From JBFELO01 sp041552055 (GTDB lineage Bacteria > Acidobacteriota > Thermoanaerobaculia > Thermoanaerobaculales > Sulfomarinibacteraceae): a stretch of 15,848 bases of DNA. The stretch is from assembly GCA_041552055.1 (NCBI GenBank), contig JBFELO010000103.1, positions 1 through 15,848 of the forward strand, in the 5' to 3' direction. The position numbers were made by a program, and so were the translations under genes. Shown in pieces: positions 1-8,553 of this stretch; position 1 is the first letter of the stretch; each line of letters begins with the position of its first letter. Below the pieces are notes generated by a model, which saw nothing but the letters and a program-made list of their open reading frames with translations, made no database searches and was not told the DNA's origin.

Positions 1-3000
1 CGACGTTCCAGAAAGCGCCGTAGTCGTCGACGCCGTCGAACGGCTTGGGCGAGGTCCACCCGGTGCCCTCGGACGGATCGATCGCGTCGCCCCACAGGTG
101 GAGACCCCAGAAGTCGTTGAAGTCGCCGGTGGTGGGATCGCCGTAGTCGCCGTCCGGGCGATGGTAGTGGATTGTGACAAAGTCCTGGGCCTCGGCCTGT
201 GACGCGTAGATCTCTGCGTCGTCATTCCGTAGCCAGATCTCGGGCGTGATACTCGGGTCGAAGAAGCGATCCGCGTCCGTACCGTCCTTGGTGTCGCCGC
301 GGTGCACGATGAAGCCGACATTGGTGGCGTCCGGCGCCAGCTGCACCCAGGCGAAGCGACCGTACTCGTCCTCACCGAGGAACGGCTTCGGCGAGGTCCA
401 GTCGATGGTCTCCTCGATGTCGCCCCACAGGTGCAGACCCCAGTAGTCGTTGGAGTCGCCGGTGGTGTGGTCGCCGTAGTCGCCGTCGTCGCGGAAGTAG
501 TGGATGATGGCGTACTTCGCCGTTGGTGGCGGCGGTTCCGGCACGGAGGCGACCACCGTCACCTCGTCGGATCCGAAGTGGCCGGCGAGGTCGTCGACGA
601 CCGCCTTGAAGCGCAGCTGTGCCTCATTCGGGACATCGCCGGCGCTGAAGAACACCCGATAGGGCGCGTTGTCGTCGGTGCCGACGGTCTCGTAGGGGCC
701 GCCGTCCACCGACACCGCAAAGGTCACCTCGGCGTAAATCTGCGGATCGAGCTCCGCCCGCACCTCGAACCTGTCGGTCACCTCGGCTCCGTCGACCGGG
801 TCTACGATGGCGATGCCCGGTGCCGCCGGGCTATCCGGCATCGGCGTGTCTGCCCTGTAGATAACCAAATCGAGGGCCGGCACGAACACCGTCACGACTC
901 CGCCGCCGTCACTCGACAGCGCCGGCCCGCCACCCGGATAGATCTCGGCAAAGGTGGTGAGGGGGGATCCCACCGGGAAGGTCGCCGTGTTGCCGGATTC
1001 GGCGTTGTTGAGGGCCACGAGGTACTCGATCCGCTCGCCGCGCTCGATGCGCGAGAAGGCGTAGATGCCGGGGCCGCCCTCGCTGTGGCGGTGCAGCTGG
1101 GCACCCTGCCGCAGCGCGAGGTGGGCGTCCCGCACCGAAGCGAGATCAGTGAACGTCTGATACAGGGGGTGTGTGGGATCGAAATTGGCGTCGGCTGTCG
1201 TTGCGGACGTCCCGATGAGATCGTCATCGTTGTACGACGGGACCAGGCTCGGCATCATGTCCTGTCGCGCGTCCTTGTCTCCGCCGTCGCCGGTGAAGCC
1301 CTGCTCGTCACCGTAGTAGATCAGCGGCACCCCGCGGCTGAAGAACATCAGCGCGTGGGCCAGCTCGGAGCGCGCCACCCGCTCGGCGTCCGGAGCACCT
1401 GGGTAGGAGCTGTCGATGTGATAGCCGAGCCGCCCGAGGTCGTGGTTGCCGACGAACTTCACCAGGCCATGGGCGTTGCCGTCGGCGTCGGTGTACTGGT
1501 CATCCTCCTCGAACAGCCCGCGCAGTACCTCGGAGGCGGCGCCAGCAGCGGCGAACTCCCGTGCGGTGGCGTCGAATCCGAAGTCGAGCACCGACTGGAA
1601 CGGCAGCTCGGTGGTGTAGCGGCCGAGGAACGCCGGTGCGGGGTGGAACACCTCGCCGAAAAGCACGAAGTGGGTCTTGCCGAGGCTTTCGGCGTGCGCG
1701 AGGATCGCCGGCACGAACTCCTGCCACAGCTCGTCGTTGACGTGCTTGACGGTGTCTACCCGGAAGCCGTCGACGTCGAAATCGGTGATCATGTCCTTGT
1801 GGACATCGATCATGCCCGTCACCACGTCGGGGTGCTCGGTGAACAGGTCGTCGAGACCGAAGAAGTCGCCGTACAGGGAGTTCTCACCGGAAAACGTCGA
1901 GTCCCCGCGGTTGTGGTAGTAGACCGGGTCGTTGAGCCAGGCCGGGTTCTTGGCGGTGGCATCACCCGGGGAAGGGAACATCGGCGTGTACGGGAAGCTC
2001 ACCGCCGGGTCGAGGGGCGGAAACGTGCCGGTGCCGGCGTAGTCGCGATCGTCGAACACGATCCCGTCGGCATCCCGATACGGGTAGTCCGCCTTGTTGC
2101 GGTAGGCAAAGAATCCCTCTTCAAAGCTGATCACGTCCGCGGTGTGGTTGATGACGATGTCGAAGAACACCTTCATGCCGCGGCCGTGGGCATCGGCGAT
2201 GAATGCCTGCATCTCCGCGTTGCTGCCGAAGTGAGGGTCGATCTGCGTGTAGTCCACCTGCCAGTAGCCGTGATAGGCGGCCGAGGAGAACCCGATCGTC
2301 CCGTCGCCCCAGACCGGCCGGTTGGTGAACTGCGGCGTCATCCAGATGGCGGTGACACCCAGGCTCTGGAGGTAGTCGAGCTTCGCCTGCAGGCCTGCGA
2401 GATCGCCGCCGTGGTAGTAGCCCTTGTTGGTCGGTTCGAAGCCGTGGTCCAGCACGCCACCCGTGATCCCGCCGGCATCGTTGCTCGGGTCCCCGTTGTC
2501 GAAGCGGTCCGGCAGCACGAAGTAGAAGACCTCGTCGGAGAAGGGAGTGCGCACCGGAGGTCGGGCGAGTGATGCGTCACCGGGCGCGGTAGTGATCGTC
2601 AGGATGTGAGTGACCGGATCGTAGTCGAAGGTGACGGTCTCCGACGGGAGAACAGTGAAAGGTATGTTGGGCCCGTTCGGCACGCCGCCCGCACCGTAGT
2701 TCTCGTCCCAGCTCTCGTTGTGTGTGATCTTGGCTTCGTAGCTGCCGGCCGGGATCGCGTCGGTGCTGAACTGATAGAGCCCGTCGCCATCCACGTCCTG
2801 CAGCCACGACCGCAGGCAGTCCGGCTGCCAGTCACCCGAACAGCCGAGCGCTGCCTGGAAGCTGCCGGGAACCGTGGCGATCACCGAGTTGACGTTGTCG
2901 GTCACCCAGTGGGTCTCGTGGTCGTAGTAGAACTTGACGTCAGTGTCAGCCCCCAGGTTCAGCGGAATGTTGGGGCCGTCCTGGACGCCTCCGGCGCCGT

Positions 3001-3904
3001 AGTTCTCGGTCCACGAGTCGTCAAGCGCCGCCTTGTACTCCCACGCGCCCGCGGGGACGGCGAAGGTCCCCTGCCAGACGTCGTCCTCGGAGTCGTAGCC
3101 CAGGTGGGTCACCGCGCAGTCGGGCTGCCAGTCGCCCGGGCAACCGAGCTCGTCCTGCATGCTGCCCGCTACCGTGACGCTGGACGGGCCGGTGACACCA
3201 CCGACGTCAACACCCACAGAGTTGTCGGCCGTGTCGTAGGTGATGGTGACGAGGTCACCGGCGGTGGCGACCGAGAAAGGGACGTTCGAGGCGGGGTAGG
3301 ACACATCCCACGTCTCGTTCAGGGCGACCTTGAGTTCGTAGGCACCTGGCGGGATGGCGTCGGTGCTGAACTCGTAGACCCCGTCGCCGTCCGGGTCCTG
3401 CAGCCACGACTGCAGGCACCACGGCTGCCAGTCACCCGAGCAACCGAGCGCTGCCTGGAAGCTGCCGGCGGCGACGGCGATGACCGAGTTGACGTTGTCG
3501 GTCACCCAGTGGGTCTCGTGGTCGTAGTAGAACTTGACGTCGGCCGCGGCCGCCAGGCTCAGCGAAATGTTGGGGCCGTCCTGGACGCCTCCGGCGCCGT
3601 AGTTCTCGGCCCATGAGTCGTCAAGCGCCGCCTTGTACTCCCACGCGCCCGCGGGGACGGCGAAGGTCCCCTGCCAGACGTCGTCCTCGGAGTCGTAGCC
3701 CAGGTGGGTCACCGCGCAGTCGGGCTGCCAGTCGCCCGGGCAACCCAGCTCGGACTGGAGACTTCCGGCGATCGTCACGCTCGTCGGATCCGGCGTGTGA
3801 GACGCACCGACGACGCCGGTCATCCATGAGACCGACGCGGCCAACGCACACCCCGTCAACCGACGGAAAAACCTGGCAAAATGCCCGTTCGTGACACACG
3901 ACAT
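1..3904 (-). CDS. Secreted multidomain GH13 alpha-amylase/pullulanase-type glycosidase (C-terminus beyond window)
   Basis: Predicted secreted starch- or alpha-glucan-degrading enzyme; 1301 codons are visible and the frame runs off the left edge. ATG at 3904 is chosen for its GGGGAGG ribosome site six bases upstream and the signal peptide that follows (RFFRR, then a hydrophobic stretch to about residue 34). In order: four X25-type pullulanase modules (about 42-135, 140-233, 242-339, 340-436) with G-C-x-G-D-W-Q and E-Y/E-x-K-x-A motifs; a GH13 barrel from about 450 with region I DIVINH (582-587), nucleophile Asp717 in FRVDTVKH, acid/base Glu751 in LFGEVF, and Asp822 in VGNHD; a beta-rich domain C (about 930-1015); an Ig-like domain (about 1020-1115); and CBM41/PUD-like modules (about 1128-1236 and 1239 onward) with GDYGD and WGLHLWGD motifs. 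All catalytic residues are present. Alpha-1,4 versus alpha-1,6 specificity cannot be told from sequence. The family call is firm. Confidence 0.93.
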   Translation of the reverse strand, partial: MSCVTNGHFARFFRRLTGCALAASVSWMTGVVGASHTPDPTSVTIAGSLQSELGCPGDWQPDCAVTHLGYDSEDDVWQGTFAVPAGAWEYKAALDDSWAENYGAGGVQDGPNISLSLAAAADVKFYYDHETHWVTDNVNSVIAVAAGSFQAALGCSGDWQPWCLQSWLQDPDGDGVYEFSTDAIPPGAYELKVALNETWDVSYPASNVPFSVATAGDLVTITYDTADNSVGVDVGGVTGPSSVTVAGSMQDELGCPGDWQPDCAVTHLGYDSEDDVWQGTFAVPAGAWEYKAALDDSWTENYGAGGVQDGPNIPLNLGADTDVKFYYDHETHWVTDNVNSVIATVPGSFQAALGCSGDWQPDCLRSWLQDVDGDGLYQFSTDAIPAGSYEAKITHNESWDENYGAGGVPNGPNIPFTVLPSETVTFDYDPVTHILTITTAPGDASLARPPVRTPFSDEVFYFVLPDRFDNGDPSNDAGGITGGVLDHGFEPTNKGYYHGGDLAGLQAKLDYLQSLGVTAIWMTPQFTNRPVWGDGTIGFSSAAYHGYWQVDYTQIDPHFGSNAEMQAFIADAHGRGMKVFFDIVINHTADVISFEEGFFAYRNKADYPYRDADGIVFDDRDYAGTGTFPPLDPAVSFPYTPMFPSPGDATAKNPAWLNDPVYYHNRGDSTFSGENSLYGDFFGLDDLFTEHPDVVTGMIDVHKDMITDFDVDGFRVDTVKHVNDELWQEFVPAILAHAESLGKTHFVLFGEVFHPAPAFLGRYTTELPFQSVLDFGFDATAREFAAAGAASEVLRGLFEEDDQYTDADGNAHGLVKFVGNHDLGRLGYHIDSSYPGAPDAERVARSELAHALMFFSRGVPLIYYGDEQGFTGDGGDKDARQDMMPSLVPSYNDDDLIGTSATTADANFDPTHPLYQTFTDLASVRDAHLALRQGAQLHRHSEGGPGIYAFSRIERGERIEYLVALNNAESGNTATFPVGSPLTTFAEIYPGGGPALSSDGGGVVTVFVPALDLVIYRADTPMPDSPAAPGIAIVDPVDGAEVTDRFEVRAELDPQIYAEVTFAVSVDGGPYETVGTDDNAPYRVFFSAGDVPNEAQLRFKAVVDDLAGHFGSDEVTVVASVPEPPPPTAKYAIIHYFRDDGDYGDHTTGDSNDYWGLHLWGDIEETIDWTSPKPFLGEDEYGRFAWVQLAPDATNVGFIVHRGDTKDGTDADRFFDPSITPEIWLRNDDAEIYASQAEAQDFVTIHYHRPDGDYGDPTTGDFNDFWGLHLWGDAIDPSEGTGWTSPKPFDGVDDYGAFWNV
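70..530 (-). repeat. Tandem CBM41/PUD-like module repeat, 333-base period
   Basis: The sequence around 91-153 recurs around 424-486, an offset of 333 bases or 111 codons, within the amylase gene. Both copies encode the HY-x-R-x-D-GDYGD-x-TTGD and WGLHLWGD motifs. The copy nearest the window edge is incomplete, so further copies may follow outside the window. Confidence 0.8.
2761..3780 (-). repeat. 600-bp in-frame tandem duplication of an X25-module pair inside the amylase gene
   Basis: The block 2761-3180 matches 3361-3780 at an offset of exactly 600 bases, which is 200 codons and two X25 modules. Bases 3015-3145 and 3615-3745 are identical over 131 positions, and 2883-2941 match 3483-3541 without mismatch. 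Divergence is concentrated in linkers such as 2942-2976 versus 3542-3576. Similarity weakens below about 2760. The pattern suggests a recent duplication or ongoing gene conversion. Confidence 0.9.
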
Positions 3905-3961
3905 GGGAAACCTCCCCTAAAGCGCGATCCTGCTCGTTGTCGAGTCCGTGTTAACTGCGCA

Positions 3962-3993
3962 ATCATAGCACAGCGGCTGCCTCGACCTGTCCA
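3962..3993 (-). promoter_or_regulatory. Candidate extended -10 promoter of the amylase gene
   Basis: Read on the minus strand, TGCTATGAT is an extended -10 element (TG-N-TATGAT, hexamer at 3962-3967). A TGGACA hexamer lies upstream at 3988-3993 with a 20-base spacer, longer than ideal, which an extended -10 can compensate. The start would fall near 3955, giving a leader of about 50 bases. The site lies in the 145-base gap after the lipoprotein gene, so the amylase is probably transcribed on its own. Confidence 0.5.
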
Positions 3994-4049
3994 GGCAAAG
4001 TTGCACGGCCGGCACTCATCCTTCCGGGACCGGGGATGTGCGAGGTTCG

Positions 4050-4772
4050 CTATTTCACCTCTGCGAAGACACTCAGGGTGGCGTCCTTCACGCCGTTTTC
4101 GGCCTTGGCACTCTCCGACGCCGGGGAGGTCGTGAAGGTCTGAAACGCCGCCATGTCCACGACGTCGATCACGAGTCCTGTCACGCTCGGATTGTCCGGA
4201 TCTTGAAACGTCCGCACACGGGGCGCAACATGCTGGGCAAACAGCTCGTGTCGACTGCCCTCACCCTGCCAGGCCGCGAACCAGTGTTCAGCGTCCTTCA
4301 CCTCGTGAGTGATCGCCAGAGTCGTGGTGCCGTATCCGACCGGCAGGTCGCTGCTGAACATGTCGTTGATGATCTTCCATTCCCCGTTGCGTTTTTGCCA
4401 GACCTCGATGTATTTGCCGCGATCGACAACCGTTCCATCCGGGATGTGCGATGTAAACGTCCCCACGCGGTAGTCCATGTCACCGACAGTCACGGCCTCG
4501 ATGGTTGCAAGATCGCCTTCGAGCCCAGATGCGATCATCTCGCCGCATACCGATCGAATGGCGTCATGTCCTTGCATCAATTCGGCGTTCGGCGGCAGCA
4601 AGCGGGCGTCCTCCGCGTACAGGTTCACCACCGCATCCAGATCGCCCGCGTTCATCGCCTCCATGAGTTGATCGGCCTTTGCCGCGAGCTCGGCGCTCTG
4701 CTGCGAGCCCGACGGGGCGCACGCGGCCAGGGATACGATCAACCCCAGTAGTGAAAACCTGAGTCCTTTCAT
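4050..4772 (-). CDS. Lipoprotein with NTF2-like (SnoaL/DUF4440-type) domain plus ferredoxin-like alpha/beta domain
   Basis: A 240-residue predicted lipoprotein. ATG at 4772 is chosen over the upstream in-frame ATG at 4868 because GGGAGGT sits four bases before it and a lipoprotein signal follows at once (MKGLRF, hydrophobic core, lipobox LAAC with Cys18). Residues about 25-148 look like an NTF2/ketosteroid-isomerase-type cone: an ADQLMEAMNAGDLDAVV helix, YAEDARLLPPN, a GHDAI turn, and EVWQKRNGEWKIINDMF as the last strands. Residues about 151-240 look like a dimeric alpha/beta-barrel (antibiotic-biosynthesis-monooxygenase or DUF1330-like) unit with HEVKDAEHW and VTGLVIDV strands. The domain calls rest on pattern memory. 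NTF2-like domains are often small-ligand pockets without catalysis, so I assign no reaction. It lies upstream of the amylase on the same strand but is separated by a likely promoter. Confidence 0.85.
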   Translation of the reverse strand: MKGLRFSLLGLIVSLAACAPSGSQQSAELAAKADQLMEAMNAGDLDAVVNLYAEDARLLPPNAELMQGHDAIRSVCGEMIASGLEGDLATIEAVTVGDMDYRVGTFTSHIPDGTVVDRGKYIEVWQKRNGEWKIINDMFSSDLPVGYGTTTLAITHEVKDAEHWFAAWQGEGSRHELFAQHVAPRVRTFQDPDNPSVTGLVIDVVDMAAFQTFTTSPASESAKAENGVKDATLSVFAEVK

Positions 4773-5121
4773 CTCTACCTCCCGTTTTGTGGTTTCACCA
4801 GACTGGTTCGGCGGGTCTGACCGAGCGGGCCATCGGCACAGCTCCCGTCGATCTGCAGCTTGCGACACAACTGGATTCGATCTCTTTTCTTAAATTGAGA
4901 TTCAATCTACAAAGTAAATCGAGCCATAGGGCCTGTCGAGGCGGTCGCGCACTACCCGGCCAACGAATCCAATCGCTCCACATCTCGGAATCTCGGAATG
5001 GAACTCACTCTGGCCTCGGTTTCAGCTGAGGATATCCGGCAATTCAGCCTGGCCGCGAATGCAGGCATGCTGGGGTGTGTCGCGCCTGTCTAACGCCCGG
5101 AACGCCAGGAAAAGGAGCGAA
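4773..5121. promoter_or_regulatory. Divergent intergenic region between lipoprotein and kinase genes
   Basis: This 349-base gap holds no convincing gene. It must carry the outward-facing promoters of both neighbours. The most promoter-like part is an AT-rich island at about 4883-4920, unlike the surrounding GC-rich DNA. On the plus strand TTTTCT and TACAAA are 17 bases apart there, a weak match to a sigma-70 promoter for the kinase. The island contains the short inverted repeat ATTGA-GAT-TCAAT (4894-4906), which could be a regulator site. Confidence 0.4.
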
Positions 5122-7794
5122 GTGGCAACTCAGCCCGGACAGACGCTGCAACACTACCGCCTCATCGAGAAGATCGGCGAGGGCGGGATGGGTGTGGTGT
5201 GGAAAGCCGAGGACACGACACTCGACCGCGAGGTGGCGATCAAGGTTTTGCCGGACGCGTTTTCAGAAGACCCGGATCGGCTCGCCAGATTCGAGCGGGA
5301 GGCCAAGCTCCTCGCCTCACTGAACCACCACAACATCGCATCGATCTTCGGTGTGCACGAATCCGACGAATGCCGGTTCCTGGCGATGGAGTTCGTCCCC
5401 GGCGAGGATCTTGCGCAACGGCTCCAACGAGGCCCGCTCCCGGTTTCCGAATCAATCGCTGTCGCCCACCAGATCGCCGAGGCGCTGGAGGTCGCCCACG
5501 AGCGCGGCGTGATTCATCGGGATCTCAAGCCCGCGAACATCAAGGTGCCGGTCGGGGGGCCGGTCAAGATCCTGGACTTCGGGCTCGCAAAGTCGCTCAC
5601 TCCGGGAACGGCGGCGGGCACCGATCCGTCGCTTTCGCCGACGCTGACCTTCGCGGGATCGGCGCCCGGCGTCATCATCGGCACGGCTGCCTACATGAGC
5701 CCTGAGCAGGCCTGTGGTCGGGACGTCGACGAGCGCAGCGACATCTGGTCCTTCGGTTGCGTGCTGTGGGAATGCCTGACCGGGGAGACGGCCTTCGGCA
5801 GCGCCACGGCGTCCGAGTCCATCGGATCGATTCTGCACACCGAGCCGGACTGGGAACGGCTCCCCCCCGAGACCCCTCCCGGCGTGCACCGATTACTGCG
5901 CCGCTGTCTGGCAAAGGACCTCCGAAAACGGATCCACCACATCGCCGACGCGAGGATCGAGCTGGAGGACAGCGAGCCGGTGGGCCACGCTGAATCTGGG
6001 CCCCTGACGCCCGCTCAGCAGCGGTCCCTGAGGGGCTACAGGACCGCCCTCGGCACGCTCGCGATCGCGCTGGTCGCGGCACTGACCGCGTTGATCGCGT
6101 CGTTGGGCGATGACCCTCCGCCAACGGTAGAGAACCCGCTCGTCGGTGCGAAGTTTACGAAGCTCACCGATTTCGGGGGGCTGGACGCTGCGATCTCTCC
6201 TGACGGGAGATTCGTCGCCTTCGTCTCTGACCGCGACGGCCCGTTCGACATTTGGGTGGGGCAAGTGGGCACGGGCGATTTTTACAATCGGACCCGGGGA
6301 AAGGCCGGCAGTGTCGCCGACCCATCACTTCATCAGGACGTGCGAGCGCCGGTACGGAGCGTCGGATTCTCCGGAGATGGAACGGAGGTTTGGCTGGGCG
6401 GTGGCCGGGGTAGACGGATGCAATTCATTCCTCTATTGAGCGGCCCGTTGCGTAACGCCTTTGGGGAAAGGGTTGTCAACGTTCAATGGTCGCGCGATGG
6501 CAGCCGCGTCGTGTACCACACGCGCGACCCCGGCGATCCGGTCTTCGTGGCGGACTCCAACGGGGCAAACAGCATACAGATCCTCGGCTCGGATCCTGGG
6601 AACCATCAGCACTATCCGATCTGGTCCCTCGATGGGGAGTGGATCTATCTGGTGCGCGGCCGCCCGACCACCGGTGAGACGGACCTGTGGCGCGTGCGGC
6701 CGAACGGTCGAGAGTTGGAGCGATTGACCGAACACAACAGGGCGGTGGCCTATCCGGCCCCGATCGACGCGAGGACCGTTCTCTACGTCGCCCGAGAGGA
6801 GGACGGTGCCGGGCCGTGGCTGTGGGCGTTGGACGTGGAGACCAAGGCCTCCCGGCGCGTGAGTTTCGGACTGGAGCAGTACACCTCGGTGGCGGCAAGC
6901 GCCGACGGACACAGGTTGGTGGTAAGCATCGCGAACCCACGCGCGAGCCTTTGGAGCGTCCCGATCCTCGATGATCCGGCAAGGGAGAGCGACGCGCAGC
7001 CTTACACGCTACCGTCAGTACGGGCGCTGGCTCCGCGTTTCGGAGGCGAGTTCCTGTTCTACCTGTCTTCACGCGGCACCGGCGACGGGTTGTGGCGGTA
7101 TCGGAATGGGGACACCGTAGAGATTTGGAAAGGCACCGAGACACCACTGCTGGAGCCACCGGCAGTGTCCCCTGACGGCAACTCCGTGGCCGTGGTGTTG
7201 CGGCGCCCATCCCGGCAGCGTCTTCACGTACTGAGCGCGGACGGCGCGGAAATCCGAGCTCTATCCGATGACCTCGATGTCCACGGGGCTGCCTCGTGGT
7301 CCCCGGATGGCCAGTGGATCGTCACGGGCGGGAGTGATGCCGACGGCCCAGGGCTGTTCAAAATTCCCGTGAACGGCGGCGCGCCGGTGCGCATCCTGGA
7401 CGAAGAGGCGTTCAATCCTGTGTGGTCGCCAAACGGCAATCTGATCGTCTACGCTGGAAGACAGGTGAACGCCGTCTCGCCACTTCTAGCGGTGCACCCC
7501 GACGGGGCACGTGTGGAACTGCCGAACATCGAGCTGCTCCGCATGGGCGAACGCGTCCGGTTTCTTCCCGACGGCGGGGGGCTGGTCTACATGCAGGGGT
7601 TTCGCCCCTCCCAGGATTTTTGGCTTCTCGATCTCACCACAATGGAGCGCCGTCCGTTGACGCAACTCGACGACACAGCCACCATGCGCACCTTTGACAT
7701 CACCCCCGATGGCACTGAGATCGTGTTCGATCGGCTGCGAGAAAACTCGGACATCGTGCTCATCGAACTTCGGGGTGGACCGCCCGCGGAATGA
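5122..7794 (+). CDS. Membrane-anchored PknB-type Ser/Thr protein kinase with C-terminal PD40/TolB-like beta-propeller
   Basis: An 890-residue Hanks-type kinase. GTG at 5122 is preferred because AAGGAG lies just upstream and the protein then begins a few residues before the kinase fold; an in-frame ATG at 5059 lacks a good ribosome site. Kinase landmarks are the glycine loop GEGGMG (19-24), Lys41 in AIKVL, Glu60 of helix C, HRDLKPAN (132-139) with catalytic Asp134, DFG (152-154), and a GTAAYMSPEQ activation segment. All key residues are intact, so it should be active. One membrane span lies at about 307-329. The rest, about 335-890, is a propeller with repeated SPDG-type blades (AISPDGRFVAF, WSLDGEWIY, AVSPDGNSVAV, WSPDGQWIV, WSPNGNLIVY). 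Such kinase-propeller fusions are common in Acidobacteria. The propeller is predicted to lie outside the cytoplasm; its ligand and the kinase targets are unknown. Confidence 0.95.
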   Translation: MATQPGQTLQHYRLIEKIGEGGMGVVWKAEDTTLDREVAIKVLPDAFSEDPDRLARFEREAKLLASLNHHNIASIFGVHESDECRFLAMEFVPGEDLAQRLQRGPLPVSESIAVAHQIAEALEVAHERGVIHRDLKPANIKVPVGGPVKILDFGLAKSLTPGTAAGTDPSLSPTLTFAGSAPGVIIGTAAYMSPEQACGRDVDERSDIWSFGCVLWECLTGETAFGSATASESIGSILHTEPDWERLPPETPPGVHRLLRRCLAKDLRKRIHHIADARIELEDSEPVGHAESGPLTPAQQRSLRGYRTALGTLAIALVAALTALIASLGDDPPPTVENPLVGAKFTKLTDFGGLDAAISPDGRFVAFVSDRDGPFDIWVGQVGTGDFYNRTRGKAGSVADPSLHQDVRAPVRSVGFSGDGTEVWLGGGRGRRMQFIPLLSGPLRNAFGERVVNVQWSRDGSRVVYHTRDPGDPVFVADSNGANSIQILGSDPGNHQHYPIWSLDGEWIYLVRGRPTTGETDLWRVRPNGRELERLTEHNRAVAYPAPIDARTVLYVAREEDGAGPWLWALDVETKASRRVSFGLEQYTSVAASADGHRLVVSIANPRASLWSVPILDDPARESDAQPYTLPSVRALAPRFGGEFLFYLSSRGTGDGLWRYRNGDTVEIWKGTETPLLEPPAVSPDGNSVAVVLRRPSRQRLHVLSADGAEIRALSDDLDVHGAASWSPDGQWIVTGGSDADGPGLFKIPVNGGAPVRILDEEAFNPVWSPNGNLIVYAGRQVNAVSPLLAVHPDGARVELPNIELLRMGERVRFLPDGGGLVYMQGFRPSQDFWLLDLTTMERRPLTQLDDTATMRTFDITPDGTEIVFDRLRENSDIVLIELRGGPPAE

Positions 7795-7866
7795 CGCAAT
7801 GAGGGTCCCGTTGGAGGGCCTCAACAAATTCGCCACCTGTCGCCGCTCATTCGGTGGAAACACGGG

Positions 7867-8553
7867 TCAGGTGGTTACGGAGATCGCTTCTCGGATGACG
7901 TCCGCCGAGAACGGCTTCCCATGAGCCGGGTACACCTTGGTCGCCCCCAGCTCCAGCAACGCCCTCCAACTGCTCACTACTGCGGCAGCGTCCTCGGCGA
8001 GGATGGGTAGACCGGGGGAGAGACGCAGCGGAAACTTGTTCATCGCGAGGTCGCCGACGAACGCCTCTCCGGTATCCAGCAGAACACTGACGGATCCGGC
8101 GGTATGGCCCGGAGTATGGAGTATCTGTCCGGGTATTCCATAGTCGGTCAGCGAGAGGCCGTCATCACCCAGCGACAGATCGACCTTCGCGGGTGGAAAG
8201 CTGATGAACGGCATGAACAGCCTGTTCAACCCCATCAACGCTCGCCCCCATGCCGTGACCCCGGGGGGAAGCGGCGTGAGCGACTTTTCGAGCCAATCGA
8301 CCTCGCTGTGATGCATGGCGAGCCTGGCGCCGGTCAGTAATTTGAGGTTTCCAGCAGAGCCGACGTGATCCCAATGACCGTGGGTCAGGACGATCAACCC
8401 CACGTCCTTCGGGTCGACGGAAGCTCGTTCCAGGCCGCGCACGAAACTCTTGCCCTTTTTCGGCGCACCCGCATCCACGGCAACGACGCCGTCTGCCCGC
8501 AAGACGTAACACTGGCCGAAACCGAGGGCTATCTCGATGATGTCGACTGCCAT
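7867..8553 (-). CDS. MBL-fold metallo-hydrolase
   Basis: A 228-residue cytoplasmic metallo-beta-lactamase-fold hydrolase with no signal peptide. All metal-ligand motifs are present: THGHWDH (His58, His60, Asp62, His63), His150 in TPGHTAGS, Asp168 in FVGDLA and His211 in YPAHGKPF. This is the binuclear-site pattern of the glyoxalase II/lactonase-like branch, not a specific beta-lactamase signature. Substrate is not predictable; thioester, lactone or phosphodiester hydrolysis are possible. ATG at 8553 follows a GGGGG run at ribosome-site distance. It ends 72 bases from the convergent kinase gene, and I see no strong hairpin terminator between them. Confidence 0.92.
   Translation of the reverse strand: MAVDIIEIALGFGQCYVLRADGVVAVDAGAPKKGKSFVRGLERASVDPKDVGLIVLTHGHWDHVGSAGNLKLLTGARLAMHHSEVDWLEKSLTPLPPGVTAWGRALMGLNRLFMPFISFPPAKVDLSLGDDGLSLTDYGIPGQILHTPGHTAGSVSVLLDTGEAFVGDLAMNKFPLRLSPGLPILAEDAAAVVSSWRALLELGATKVYPAHGKPFSADVIREAISVTT

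Noticed and set aside
302..2572. 756-codon open frame on the plus strand
   Set aside because: It lies antisense to the GH13 enzyme. Its translation is valine/arginine/glutamate-rich with no fold pattern, a typical shadow of a GC-rich gene.
2606..3616. 336-codon open frame on the plus strand with internal repeats
   Set aside because: It is antisense to the X25 modules, and its repeats simply mirror the 600-bp duplication.
4773..4868. Upstream start of the lipoprotein gene at 4868
   Set aside because: It would place 32 residues before a perfect lipoprotein signal and ignores the GGGAGGT site before 4772.
7795..7866. Possible terminator between kinase and MBL genes
   Set aside because: Only short, broken pairings such as CCACC with GGTGG at a long loop were found, with no T-run.
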